38,304 nt of DNA from contig JBFJPL010000035.1 of the NCBI GenBank assembly GCA_041617155.1, forward strand, positions 1 to 38,304, read 5' to 3'. Made by a program: the position numbers and the translations under genes. The notes under the pieces are model-generated. The model made no database searches and was not told the origin of the DNA. It saw nothing but the letters and a program-made list of their open reading frames with translations. The DNA comes from CAMYKD01 sp041617155 (GTDB lineage: Bacteria > Pseudomonadota > Alphaproteobacteria > Kiloniellales > JAKSDN01). Positions 25,453 to 33,519 of the stretch are shown here, one piece after another (position 1 is the stretch's first letter; each line of letters starts with the position of its first letter).

Positions 25453-25716
25453 ATGGCGCAGCCCCAAGGAACCGATAAGCGATCAATTGTGATGACCGCG
25501 AAATCCGCTTCGGATCTTGAGCGGGGCAACTGGTACTATGGATTTCTGTGCTCGAACTGCTCCGGGCAACTCGCCTTGCTGGACGACCACAGCATGGGCA
25601 AGAAGCCGGCCGCTATGTCCGGTGAAGCAATTTTTCGCGTTGTCTGCCCGCATTGCGCCACCGAGCGGGCCTACGAGTCTTCCACGATCGAGCAGTTCCA
25701 GGCCGCTAAGAAGTAG
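25453..25716 (+). CDS. Small zinc-ribbon-type hypothetical protein
   Basis: 87 residues from the ATG at 25453, with gggaga upstream; the frame is open to 25321 but that extension has no supported start. Two CxxC pairs, C33/C36 (FLCSNC) and C65/C68 (VVCPHC), separated by 28 residues, form a probable zinc ribbon. The sequence NWYYGFLCSNC resembles small cytosolic proteins of unknown function. No neighbour explains its role: it stands alone after the AT-rich region and before another gene-free stretch. Zinc binding is inferred from the cysteine spacing. Confidence 0.75.
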   Translation: MAQPQGTDKRSIVMTAKSASDLERGNWYYGFLCSNCSGQLALLDDHSMGKKPAAMSGEAIFRVVCPHCATERAYESSTIEQFQAAKK

Positions 25717-26146
25717 TGGATTACGGGCAGTCTTCGCCCGGCCGGTCTATGCTGCCGAACATTTGGGTCGCTTCCATGTCAGGTGACAGTGGCAAGGGGT
25801 AGTCGGTTGCCGACGGCCGGCCAGTTCGTTCGGCGGCCCCATCGGGTCGCCCCTATGTCGCCATGATGCTGCCGACTAGATGCGGCTCCACTGTCCCCGG
25901 CCGCAGAGAAGATATTAACCAAATTTGTTAACTTTATTATGTCGTTAACATTGTCTAAACTTACCAACAAGGGGTACTGGAACAGTCGCCTTAAAGAACA
26001 ATAGTTCAAGGCAGGGAACTTGGGGGAGGCGACCGCTTGCCGGACGCCGATAAGGGACACGAAGGTTCTCCGGGGAAATTCTGTGCCCGGACGATCGGGG
26101 TCGTGTAACAGAGCTTCCTGCTTCGCTCGCACGAGGGAGGCTGGGC
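25717..26146. other. 430-bp intergenic region with clustered TTAAC motifs
   Basis: The first part is GC-rich without a gene. The part 25910-25990 is AT-rich and carries TTAAC at 25915, 25928 and 25945, probably the promoter region of the TPR gene. A minus-strand frame crosses the stretch but lacks a ribosome site and recognisable protein features. Confidence 0.5.
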
Positions 26147-26674
26147 ATGCGACGGCTGGGATGGGTTGTTGTGGTCGCCGGGGCTGTTTTCGGTGCCACG
26201 GGGTCGCCAGCGTTTGCTGGTCTGACGGTCGGTGACGGCTGGTTCGAGCGCCAAAGCTTCGAGGAGGCGATCCGCCACTTCTCGCGCATCATACACTCGG
26301 GCGCAGCCTCCAAGAAAGAACTGGGCGGCGCCTTTTACAATCGCGGCAATGCTTTCTATGAGCTCGGCAGTTTCGATCTTGCAATCAAGGACTATTCACG
26401 GGCCCTGAGCCTCAACCCGGTCGATGTCGATGCCTACTACAATCGTGGCAACATCTACTTCGATCTGGGTGACCTGGACCGTGCCATCCAAGACTACACG
26501 GATGCCATCCGGCTGCAGCCAGCGCATGATTTTGCCTACTTCAATCGGGCCAATTGCTATCTTCGCCAGGGCAAAATGAAACCGGCGACGGCAGACTACA
26601 AGAAAGCCTATTCACTCAAGCCGGACGACCCGGTCTACGAGGAAATGTTGCGCGAACTGGAACTATTGAAGTGA
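26147..26674 (+). CDS. Tetratricopeptide-repeat protein with signal peptide
   Basis: 175 residues. A signal peptide (MRRLGWVVVVAGAVFGATG, cleavage probably after AFA at residue 24) sends it to the periplasm. Three clear TPR units follow at about 60-91 (YNRGNAFYELG..LNP), 95-125 (YNRGNIYFDLG..LQP) and 129-159 (FNRANCYLRQG..LKP), preceded by a partial one. It most likely acts as a protein-protein scaffold; the partner is unknown. The start has a strong ribosome site (gagggagg). It is followed by a 14-bp tandem duplication that repeats its stop codon and then by the transposase remnant. Confidence 0.9.
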   Translation: MRRLGWVVVVAGAVFGATGSPAFAGLTVGDGWFERQSFEEAIRHFSRIIHSGAASKKELGGAFYNRGNAFYELGSFDLAIKDYSRALSLNPVDVDAYYNRGNIYFDLGDLDRAIQDYTDAIRLQPAHDFAYFNRANCYLRQGKMKPATADYKKAYSLKPDDPVYEEMLRELELLK

Positions 26675-26693
26675 TGCCGCTGAAGTGATGCCG
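26666..26693. repeat. 14-bp perfect tandem duplication at the TPR gene end
   Basis: tgaagtgatgccgc occurs twice in direct succession (26666-26679 and 26680-26693), the first copy containing the TPR stop codon. It looks like a recent slippage event or scar near the mobile-element remnant. Confidence 0.85.
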
Positions 26694-26741
26694 CGCCCGA
26701 TCCTCAGAGCAAGATAGCCGTCCGAACTTGCTTGAGCTTTA

Positions 26742-26754
26742 GGTCCTGTCAAGG
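26742..26754 (+). mobile_element. Candidate left end of the IS1595-type element
   Basis: ggtcctgtcaagg begins about 60 bp before the transposase start and has the GG...TGTCA form I associate with IS1595-family inverted repeats. No matching inverted copy was found downstream, which fits a truncated element. Low certainty. Confidence 0.25.
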
Positions 26755-26800
26755 TTCTTTATGTATTTGGGGAACCCAACCCACTTGCCATACTCGGCCT

Positions 26801-27310
26801 ATGGCAACGCGCGCTCCCGTGGCGGCACAGGCCAATGACCGCAACCAAGATCGAACCAAACAGGGTGACATGAAGCCCGTTAAACCGGCCAGTGGCGATC
26901 ATTCAGCGGAAGAATCGCGTGCCATTGAACGCCGCGCTATTGAAATCGTCGAACGGCATCACTGGCCCGACGGTCCGGTTTGTCCCCACTGTGGGACTGG
27001 CAAAAAGATCTACCGGATCACAGGCCGAACCGCCCGTCTTGGTCTGCTCAAATGTGGGCTCTGCCGCAAGCAATTCACGGTGCGCGTGGGAACGCTGTTC
27101 GAAGGGTCGCACATACCGCTATGGAAATGGCTGATTGCCATCTACATGATGTGTTCTTATTCCAAGGGTGTGACGGCAAGTCAGCTGCAACGCAGCCTGG
27201 ATATATCCTACAAAAGCGCCTGGTCGCTGTGCCAGCGAATTCGCCATGCCATGGCACAGGAACCTTTGGCCAGCCGACTTGGCCGGCCGAATGGAGCCGA
27301 CGAAACCTAG
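26801..27310 (+). pseudogene. Truncated IS1595-family transposase (zinc-ribbon part only)
   Basis: 169 residues from the ATG at 26801 (an ATG at 26870 has a better ribosome site). Residues 55-100 are the IS1595 zinc ribbon, WPDGPVCPHCG then KCGLCRKQFTV (C61, C64, C85, C88), followed by GTLFEGSHIPLWKW and a helical segment through SYKSAWSLCQRIRHAM. The frame ends in ADET, just where the DDE catalytic domain (VDETYxGG) should begin; reading on past the stop gives no further similarity. So the catalytic domain is missing. It is either a dead insertion-sequence remnant or a retained DNA-binding protein. Its last four bases overlap the end of a 51-residue gene on the other strand. Confidence 0.8.
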
Positions 27311-27462
27311 CCTTGTGTTGATACCCTCCGGTCGCCGCTGGAACTTTCGTCCTCGGTTTTCAGATCCTTTGGCGGTTCAACTTTCAACAACGCGGTGATC
27401 GCTTCCTTGAAGGACAGCGGATAGAGGCTGATGGGTTTCTTGCCGGTCGAGGCTTTGGGCAC
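27307..27462 (-). CDS. 51-residue hypothetical protein, possibly transposase-associated
   Basis: Reads from a GTG at 27462 with ggaga upstream to a TAG at 27307. The protein begins MPKASTGKKPISLYPLSF and continues KEAITALLKVEPP, ending in a charged, flexible tail. The SLYPLSFKEAITALLKV core is of a kind I recall in many short proteins found beside IS1595-like transposases, but that is memory and not a search. Its end overlaps the end of the truncated transposase by four bases (convergent). The 66-residue gene lies 46 bp upstream on the same strand, so the two may be co-transcribed. Function unknown. Confidence 0.6.
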   Translation of the reverse strand: MPKASTGKKPISLYPLSFKEAITALLKVEPPKDLKTEDESSSGDRRVSTQG

Positions 27463-27508
27463 CGTCGGTCTCCGCTTCGTTTCGCCTGTCCCGCTGTTCT
27501 GGAGCCGC

Positions 27509-27709
27509 TCAGCAGCCGCCCTTGCATTTGTCGCTGCACTCGGGCGCGTTGCCCGTTGTGGTCTCGAGGTCGTCCTTCATGACCCTCAGGCAACCCGACG
27601 ACTTGAAGTGAACGCAAACTGTTATGCCGTTGTCCTTGCAGACGCGGCCAATTTCCCCCTTGGCGCCTGTGTCGACAAATTTTACAATATCCCCGACCGC
27701 GATCGCCAT
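27509..27709 (-). CDS. 66-residue six-cysteine protein with SH3/KOW-like fold
   Basis: Starts at the ATG 27709 behind a near-ideal ribosome site (aaaggagga, about 10 nt upstream). Residues 4-48 (VGDIVKFVDTGAKGEIG...) look like a small SH3/KOW-like beta-barrel, similar in style to DUF2098-type domains. There are six cysteines in two regular sets: C24, C32, C40 (every eighth residue) and C58, C62, C66 (every fourth, ending the protein). The C-terminal triad suggests metal or Fe-S binding. No known family is recognised with confidence. It precedes the 51-residue gene on the minus strand and lies opposite gorA. Confidence 0.7.
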   Translation of the reverse strand: MAIAVGDIVKFVDTGAKGEIGRVCKDNGITVCVHFKSSGCLRVMKDDLETTTGNAPECSDKCKGGC

Positions 27710-28066
27710 CTCTACGACATCCTCCTTTACTTCGCCGCCGGCCTCCTAGACGGAGTTGGCTTTAGTTCGCGCGTTGCTTTGGTAAGCTGGACTGTGCTCA
27801 TCTCCGGATTTCGAGCTGTCACGTTCGGGGCATTTCGCTGCTTCCCACAAGCGACTTGGCGCACCACCAACTTCTTGTAGTGCGCAACTTAGCCGGTAAA
27901 AGTTAGTTAGCTCTAAAGGCATCTTATATACTTTACAAACCCATCTCACATTTTCGAGGAATGCAGCGAAAAGTAGCAGTATCGAGTGGGGACCAGCCAC
28001 CGACCTTTCAAATCCCGGTCCGGCTGCCTAGATTGACCTCGGGGCGGTTGGCACGGAATAGCGAGC
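27710..28066. other. 357-bp divergent region between the six-cysteine gene and glutathione reductase
   Basis: Contains an AT-rich centre (27890-27950) with ctaaaggcatcttatatactttac, likely promoter DNA for the minus-strand small genes, and the gorA leader. A 57-codon minus-strand frame starting right after TATAAG is possible but lacks a ribosome site. Confidence 0.45.
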
Positions 28067-29443
28067 ATGGCGAAGTTCGACCTTGACCTTTTTGTGATCG
28101 GCGGCGGCTCGGGCGGCGTGCGAGGCGCGCGCATGGCGGCTGCGACCGGTGCGCAGGTAGCGGTTGCCGAAGAGTACCGTTACGGCGGTACTTGCGTTAT
28201 CCGAGGCTGCGTGCCCAAGAAACTGCTGGTCTATGCCAGTCACTTTCATGAGGATTTCGCCGACGCGGCGGGCTATGGGTGGAGCGTCGATGGCGGGACT
28301 TTCGATTGGTCGAGGCTGATCGCCAACAAGGATCGCGAGATAGTCCGACTTGAAGCGGTCTATGAGCGGTTGCTGAACGACGCGGGAGTCACGGTACTGC
28401 GCGGTCACGCCCGAATGCTCGATCCCCATACCGTCGAGGTCGGCGGTAAGCGCTATACCTCCGAGACGATTTTGGTCGCGACCGGGGGCCACCCGGTCTT
28501 TCCGCCTGGTCATGGTTGGGAACTCGCCATTTCGTCCAACGAGGCGTTCCATCTAGAGACCTTGCCTGAACGGATGGTGGTCTACGGCGGCGGCTATATC
28601 GCAGTCGAGTTTGCGGGCATTTTCAATGGTATGGGCGCGCAAGTCACACAGATCTATCGTGGCCCCCAGATCCTCCGTGGCTTTGACGATGATGTCCGAA
28701 ACACCTTGGCCGGTGAACTGGTCAAGAAGGGAATCGACCTCAGGGTCGAGACACTGATCGACCGCATCGAAGCCGCGGCCGCCGGCAAAGTCGTGCACCT
28801 GTCGGACGGCAGCACGTTGGAGTGCGATCTGGTAATGGCTGCGACCGGCCGCCGTCCGAATACCAGCAACCTGGGGCTGGACGCCGCCGGGGTCGAACTC
28901 GATGACAAGGGCGCGATCAGGGTCGATGCGTTTTCCCGCAGCAGCCAACCGCATATCTACGCCGTCGGCGACGTGACCGACCGGATTGCGCTGACACCGG
29001 TCGCAATCCAGGAGGCCATGGCTTTCGTCGACACGGTCTACAAAGACCGGCCCAGGGCAATGGACCACGAGAACGTCCCTTCCGCCGTGTTTAGCCAGCC
29101 GCCGGTCGCCACCGTGGGGCTGACCGAGGCCCAAGCGCGCACTCGCCATGTCGCGATCGACGTCTATTGCTCGACCTTCCGGCCCCTGAAGCACACGCTC
29201 TCGGGCCGGGACGAGAAGACCATGATGAAGCTGATCGTCGAACGGGCCGGGCAGAAGGTGGTCGGCGCCCATATGGTCGGAATGGACGCACCGGAAATCA
29301 TCCAGGGCCTGGCCATCGCCATCAAAGCCGGTGCCACCAAGGCGGATTTCGACGCCACCGTGGGCATCCACCCGACCGCGGCCGAGGAATTCGTCACCAT
29401 GCGCGAGCCGCTGCCCGAACCGGAGAAACAGGCGGCGGAATAG
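28067..29443 (+). CDS. gorA: Glutathione-disulfide reductase
   Basis: 458 residues. The FAD-binding Rossmann motif GGGSGGVRGAR lies near residue 12, and the redox-active disulfide is C43/C48 (GGTCVIRGCVPKK), the class I pyridine-nucleotide disulfide oxidoreductase signature. The NADPH motif is GGGYIAVEFAG, followed by an arginine region (YRGPQILRGFD) suited to the 2'-phosphate. ATGRRPNT and the C-terminal HPTAAEE, which supplies the catalytic histidine, complete the family. It keeps glutathione reduced in the cytoplasm. It converges with the DUF4153 gene with only 6 bp between stops. Start at the ATG with the MAKFDLDLFVIGGG homology; other family members (thioredoxin or lipoamide types) are less likely given the GCVPKK box. 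Confidence 0.95.
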   Translation: MAKFDLDLFVIGGGSGGVRGARMAAATGAQVAVAEEYRYGGTCVIRGCVPKKLLVYASHFHEDFADAAGYGWSVDGGTFDWSRLIANKDREIVRLEAVYERLLNDAGVTVLRGHARMLDPHTVEVGGKRYTSETILVATGGHPVFPPGHGWELAISSNEAFHLETLPERMVVYGGGYIAVEFAGIFNGMGAQVTQIYRGPQILRGFDDDVRNTLAGELVKKGIDLRVETLIDRIEAAAAGKVVHLSDGSTLECDLVMAATGRRPNTSNLGLDAAGVELDDKGAIRVDAFSRSSQPHIYAVGDVTDRIALTPVAIQEAMAFVDTVYKDRPRAMDHENVPSAVFSQPPVATVGLTEAQARTRHVAIDVYCSTFRPLKHTLSGRDEKTMMKLIVERAGQKVVGAHMVGMDAPEIIQGLAIAIKAGATKADFDATVGIHPTAAEEFVTMREPLPEPEKQAAE

Positions 29444-29449
29444 CCACCC

Positions 29450-31267
29450 TCAGCGGGCGCCGCCGATCAGTATCCAGCCCTCGATCCGATTCGCCTTGGG
29501 CGCAACATCAACGAAATATCCTTCTAGCGCATCGACGTGGAGGCGGACCCGCAGGGCGCCGTCGCTGGCTTCAAGTGTCATGTCGGATTCCAGTGGGCTG
29601 CCGGTGTTGCGGTGTCGGAGCCGTGCCGCCAGGGCGTTGAGATCGAAGCTCACCCGATCTTTTTGCGGACCGGCCACGGTGAAATGGCCGTTTTCGTAGG
29701 ACAGCGGATAGATTTCCTTGGATGTGCTGTCTTTCAGGTCGGTTTGCCAAACCTTGAGGCCAGGCGAGGTGGTGATCCGGGCGATAACCGAGAACCCGCG
29801 CACATCGAAAGTCTCCTCCCCCCAATTCCGGGCGACCCTAAAGGTGAAGCTGTTCGAATCGTTCCACTCGGGCACGTACTCTTGACCCATGGCGCCGAGG
29901 ATATCGACCGGTCTCGGCCCTTGGTCGAAGTCCAGTTCGGTGTTTGCAAACCAAGGCTCTATGGCCGCCAGCTTGTGCGTGTTCTGGAGGTAGTGGACGA
30001 TGGAACCGATGCGCTTGAGGTCGTCCCGCGAAACGCCGGCGACGTTTGACACGATACGGCCGTCGGCCAGCATTCCGTTGGCGGTTAGCAAGGCCTCCAG
30101 CCGAGAGGTCTGGCTGTGGGTCGAGAGGCCGGTCGCGCCCAGGGGGCCAAAAGACGAAACGATGAGCATCAGAGCTAGGCTCAACGAGGCCGCGACCAAG
30201 CCCCGTCCACCGCGCAGGGTATAGAACACTGCGATGCCGGCCATCCAGACGGCGAAAAGCACCAGCAGATAACGACTTTCGGTAACGCCATAGTGGTCGA
30301 TGCGGGTGCCGACCACCAAGGCCAGCAGAGCCACCGGCGCGAAGAGCGCCAGGAAGAAGAAGCGTTGAAAGAGACGAACCAGGAGATTGCCGGTCGTCCT
30401 CAACGGATGACTGATCAGGTAGGCGGTGATACCGAAGCCCGCGTAGCCGCAGACCAGATAGGCGACCTGGCCCCGGGGCAGTTCCCAGGTGAGAAGTATC
30501 TTGGCCATGTAGGCATAGAGGATGGCGAGATAGAGGATCACCAGCGGCACGAGGAAGTAACTGGCCAAGAAGGTTACCCAGCGGGGGCAATACCCATCGG
30601 CCGGCGCCTCGAACCGATCGGGAATCCTGGAAAGGGCATAGAGGGGCCAGACCACGCTGGCACACAGAATCCAGGTTACGCCGTAGAAATCACCTGGCAC
30701 GTTGATGTCCAATAGCGTGTCGATCGCCAGATAGGCCGCCGACAAACCGGACCCGAGGACAACCATGACCAAAAGGCCGAAGGCGGCACCCAGCCAGCTC
30801 GCCCGGTTGAAGTCCCACAGTGCCGAATCGGCCTGTTCGGCCCGAACAAAGGGCGCCACGGTGACCAGCAGGATGAAACCCGGCAACAGGAGCATGTAGA
30901 CCGGATTTGTATCCGGGCTGAAGGCCTCGGGACCGGTGAGGACCCGAAGCGCCACGAGAGCCAGTCCGGCGAACGCGAGCGCGAGCTGGGGAATGGTCGG
31001 CCAGCCCTGGCGTTCGGCAAACAGTTGGACTGCGAGGGTTAGAAAGAAGCCCGGAAGGAGTACGGCTTGCAGGCTCTCGCTGTCGAAAATTCCGTTTCTG
31101 GGCAAGAAGTCATGGGTTGCGCCGGTGGTGACAACGGCCCAGGCAAGCGCACAGCCCATGGGCAGGGGGAAGCGCGCCAGCGTTCGGAGCAGCCCGGCCA
31201 CGGCGGCGGTCGGCGAGAGAAATCCCAGGCGGCCGCCCGACGGGAATTCGCTATCGGTTGGGCTCAT
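29450..31267 (-). CDS. DUF4153-type multi-pass membrane protein
   Basis: 605 residues from the ATG at 31267 (gaaggt upstream). The N-terminal two thirds hold about ten predicted transmembrane helices (for example GCALAWAVVTTG, LLPGFFLTLAV, YMLLLPGFILLV, YLLVLFAVWMAG). The C-terminal 210 residues are extracytoplasmic and soluble. WLGAAFGLLVMVVLGSG and the YLVCGYAGFGITAYL region are characteristic of DUF4153. Function is unknown; homologues are widespread in alphaproteobacteria. It lies 166 bp downstream of the 132-residue gene on the same strand and may share its transcript. Confidence 0.85.
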   Translation of the reverse strand: MSPTDSEFPSGGRLGFLSPTAAVAGLLRTLARFPLPMGCALAWAVVTTGATHDFLPRNGIFDSESLQAVLLPGFFLTLAVQLFAERQGWPTIPQLALAFAGLALVALRVLTGPEAFSPDTNPVYMLLLPGFILLVTVAPFVRAEQADSALWDFNRASWLGAAFGLLVMVVLGSGLSAAYLAIDTLLDINVPGDFYGVTWILCASVVWPLYALSRIPDRFEAPADGYCPRWVTFLASYFLVPLVILYLAILYAYMAKILLTWELPRGQVAYLVCGYAGFGITAYLISHPLRTTGNLLVRLFQRFFFLALFAPVALLALVVGTRIDHYGVTESRYLLVLFAVWMAGIAVFYTLRGGRGLVAASLSLALMLIVSSFGPLGATGLSTHSQTSRLEALLTANGMLADGRIVSNVAGVSRDDLKRIGSIVHYLQNTHKLAAIEPWFANTELDFDQGPRPVDILGAMGQEYVPEWNDSNSFTFRVARNWGEETFDVRGFSVIARITTSPGLKVWQTDLKDSTSKEIYPLSYENGHFTVAGPQKDRVSFDLNALAARLRHRNTGSPLESDMTLEASDGALRVRLHVDALEGYFVDVAPKANRIEGWILIGGAR

Positions 31268-31432
31268 AGCCAAGACCTTCGCGCGCTATTAAAATGGCGC
31301 GTCAGCTCTAAGCGCACCTGGTGGAGATAGACTTAACGCCATGGCCGGGATAAGGCCCTGGGCCGGCCGGAATGTGACCAAGAAACGCCGGTGATTGGCG
31401 GCCGGTTGCGGTCTGTTGCAGCGCGACGAAGC

Positions 31433-31831
31433 TTAGTCTTCGGACGCCGTCGGCTCGGCGGCTGCTTCGCTGCTCCCATCAGCCACGTCGAAAAGTTCGT
31501 CGGACTTGCCGTTTATGGTCAGGTGTAGGGCAATATTGTCGCCGACCGCCTCGACCGATTTGTCGGCGCCTCGCGGGATCGGAATCTTCTCGCTCTTGCA
31601 CCATTTGATGATCGAAGCCCCGATGTAGGCCGCCTTCAAATCTATGTTGTAGCGCTTGTCGGTGCTGATGTCGCAGATTTCCAGGCTGACCATCAGGGCC
31701 TGGCCGTCCTTGACCGTGCAGGAGACGAACTGGCCCGCCGGAAGCTTCTGCTTCGCCGCCCTGTTGTATAGCGCAATGGCGTCCATCAATTCATCGTTGG
31801 TCAGGACGATCTGCCGAAACTCAGTAGCCAT
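31433..31831 (-). CDS. Hypothetical protein, 132 residues
   Basis: Soluble protein, no signal peptide or membrane segment. The first part (TNDELMDAIALYNRAAKQKLPAG) is a helix resembling a segment found in uncharacterised Rhodospirillales proteins; the middle predicts beta strands (FVSCTVKDG, LMVSLEICD), and the tail is a Ser/Ala/Glu-rich flexible extension. Two cysteines (SCTV, EICD) are not in a metal-binding pattern. The ATG at 31831 has only a weak ribosome site. It lies divergent from the DAHP synthase gene. No function can be assigned. Confidence 0.7.
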   Translation of the reverse strand: MATEFRQIVLTNDELMDAIALYNRAAKQKLPAGQFVSCTVKDGQALMVSLEICDISTDKRYNIDLKAAYIGASIIKWCKSEKIPIPRGADKSVEAVGDNIALHLTINGKSDELFDVADGSSEAAAEPTASED

Positions 31832-32067
31832 GGTTCAAAACTGCTCTACATTCGTTAAAAATCACCGCTAGGTCGGACCGTTTCCCACATTCGCTGCAAG
31901 TCCGAAAGGCGGGCTATTCTGCTTGCATCGACATCACATCGCAAAGGAGTGTAGTACCGAGATAGGATTTAGCTGGGCACGGCTTTTCCTGTGGAAAACA
32001 CGGGCTTGGGCCGGTACAACCCTCTTTCCCCTAGACTTCGGGTCAATGACAGGGAACGAGGTTCGCC

Positions 32068-33459
32068 ATGACAAGCAAGTGGACGCCGCACAGCTGGCGC
32101 GGCATGCCGATTCGCCAGGTGCCCGATTATCCGGATCAGGCAGCCTTGAGTCGGGTTGAGAAAACTCTCGCTCAATACCCGCCTTTGGTGTTTGCTGGCG
32201 AGGCGAGGCAACTCAGGACGCAGCTTGGCCAGGTGGCGGAAGGCCAGGCTTTTTTGCTGCAGGGCGGCGACTGTGCCGAGAGCTTTGCGGAGTTCCACGC
32301 GAACAACATCCGCGATACCTTCCGCGTCTTGCTTCAGATGGCGGTGGTGCTGACCTTTGGGGCGGCTTGTCCGGTGGTCAAGGTGGGCCGCATGGCCGGC
32401 CAGTTCGCCAAGCCGCGCTCGGCCCCGACCGAGGTGGTGGAAGGCGTCGAACTGCCGAGCTACCGCGGTGATATCGTCAACGGCATCGAATTCGATGAGT
32501 CAGCCCGGGTGCCCGACCCGGAGCGCCTGCTGCGCGCCTACAACCAAGCTGCGGCAACCTTGAACCTGTTGCGCGCCTTCGCCCAGGGCGGCTTCGCCGA
32601 CCTGCACAAGGTGCACCGCTGGAACCTGGAGTTCGTCGCCGGCAGCCCACAGGGCGAACGCTATGACGAGTTGGCGGGTCGTATCGACGAGGCCCTGGCT
32701 TTTATGGCCGCCTGTGGCATCAGTCCCGACAAGGTGCCGCAGCTCCACGAGACCGACTTCTTCACCAGCCACGAGGCGCTGCTGACCAACTACGAGGAGG
32801 CGCTGACTCGGGTAGATAGCCTGACCGGCCGCTGGTACGACTGTTCGGCCCACTTCCTGTGGATTGGCGAGCGCACCCGCCAGATTGACGGCGCCCATGT
32901 CGAATTCCTGCGTGGCGTTTGCAACCCGATCGGCATGAAATGCGGCCCGACCCTCGATCCGGACGACCTGTTGCGCCTGATCGACGTGCTCAATCCCGAA
33001 AACGAGGCCGGCCGATTGACTCTGATCAGCCGCATGGGTGCCGATCAGATCGAAGCCAAGCTGCCGCCACTTGTGCGGGCCGTACAAGGGGCCGGGCGCA
33101 AGGTGGTCTGGGCCTGCGATCCCATGCATGGGAACACCATCAAATCGTCGACCGGCTACAAGACGCGGCCGTTCGATCGCATCCTGTCCGAGGTGAAGGG
33201 CTTTTTCGCCGTACACCTGGCCGAGGGCAGCCATGCCGGTGGCGTCCACTTCGAAATGACCGGCCAGGACGTGACCGAATGTATCGGCGGGGCCCAGGCG
33301 ATCGGCGAAGACCGGCTCGGCGACCGCTACCATACCCATTGCGATCCACGTTTGAACGCCAACCAGGCTCTTGAGCTGGCATTCCTGATTGCCGAGCATC
33401 TCAAGGCCGAACGCTTGGCACGAGGCACTTGGCCTAGCCGCGTCGCCGCGGCTTCCTAG
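32068..33459 (+). CDS. Class II 3-deoxy-7-phosphoheptulonate synthase (DAHP synthase)
   Basis: 463 residues, the length of plant-type (class II) DAHP synthases. It condenses phosphoenolpyruvate and erythrose-4-phosphate, the first step of the shikimate pathway. Signature segments are LLQGGDCAESF, KVGRMAGQFAKPRS, LHKVHRWNL, PIGMKCGPTLDP, LISRMGAD, WACDPMHGNT and GGVHFEMTGQDVTEC, covering the metal ligands (Cys, His, Glu) and substrate arginines. Start at MTSKWTPHSW with acgagg upstream. It is followed at 60 bp by the phosphoribosyltransferase-like gene on the same strand. Feedback control by aromatic amino acids is usual for the class but cannot be read here. Confidence 0.97.
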   Translation: MTSKWTPHSWRGMPIRQVPDYPDQAALSRVEKTLAQYPPLVFAGEARQLRTQLGQVAEGQAFLLQGGDCAESFAEFHANNIRDTFRVLLQMAVVLTFGAACPVVKVGRMAGQFAKPRSAPTEVVEGVELPSYRGDIVNGIEFDESARVPDPERLLRAYNQAAATLNLLRAFAQGGFADLHKVHRWNLEFVAGSPQGERYDELAGRIDEALAFMAACGISPDKVPQLHETDFFTSHEALLTNYEEALTRVDSLTGRWYDCSAHFLWIGERTRQIDGAHVEFLRGVCNPIGMKCGPTLDPDDLLRLIDVLNPENEAGRLTLISRMGADQIEAKLPPLVRAVQGAGRKVVWACDPMHGNTIKSSTGYKTRPFDRILSEVKGFFAVHLAEGSHAGGVHFEMTGQDVTECIGGAQAIGEDRLGDRYHTHCDPRLNANQALELAFLIAEHLKAERLARGTWPSRVAAAS

Positions 33460-33519
33460 GGTTGAATCGCCGGGCACTGCGCGCTCTAAGCGGCAGCGAT
33501 GCTGGGAAAGGCGGGCTCC

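Noticed and set aside
25779..26132. Minus-strand frame of 117 codons in the gap before the TPR gene
   Set aside because: No ribosome site, crosses promoter-like AT-rich DNA, no protein features.
27431..27880. Plus-strand 149-codon open frame opposite the small minus-strand genes
   Set aside because: It lies antisense to the six-cysteine gene, which has a clear ribosome site, and its translation shows no domain or coherent composition.
27746..27920. A 57-codon minus-strand frame beginning MPLELTNFYRL right after TATAAG
   Set aside because: No ribosome site and only a possible leaderless start; probably leader DNA of the small genes, though a real leader peptide cannot be excluded.
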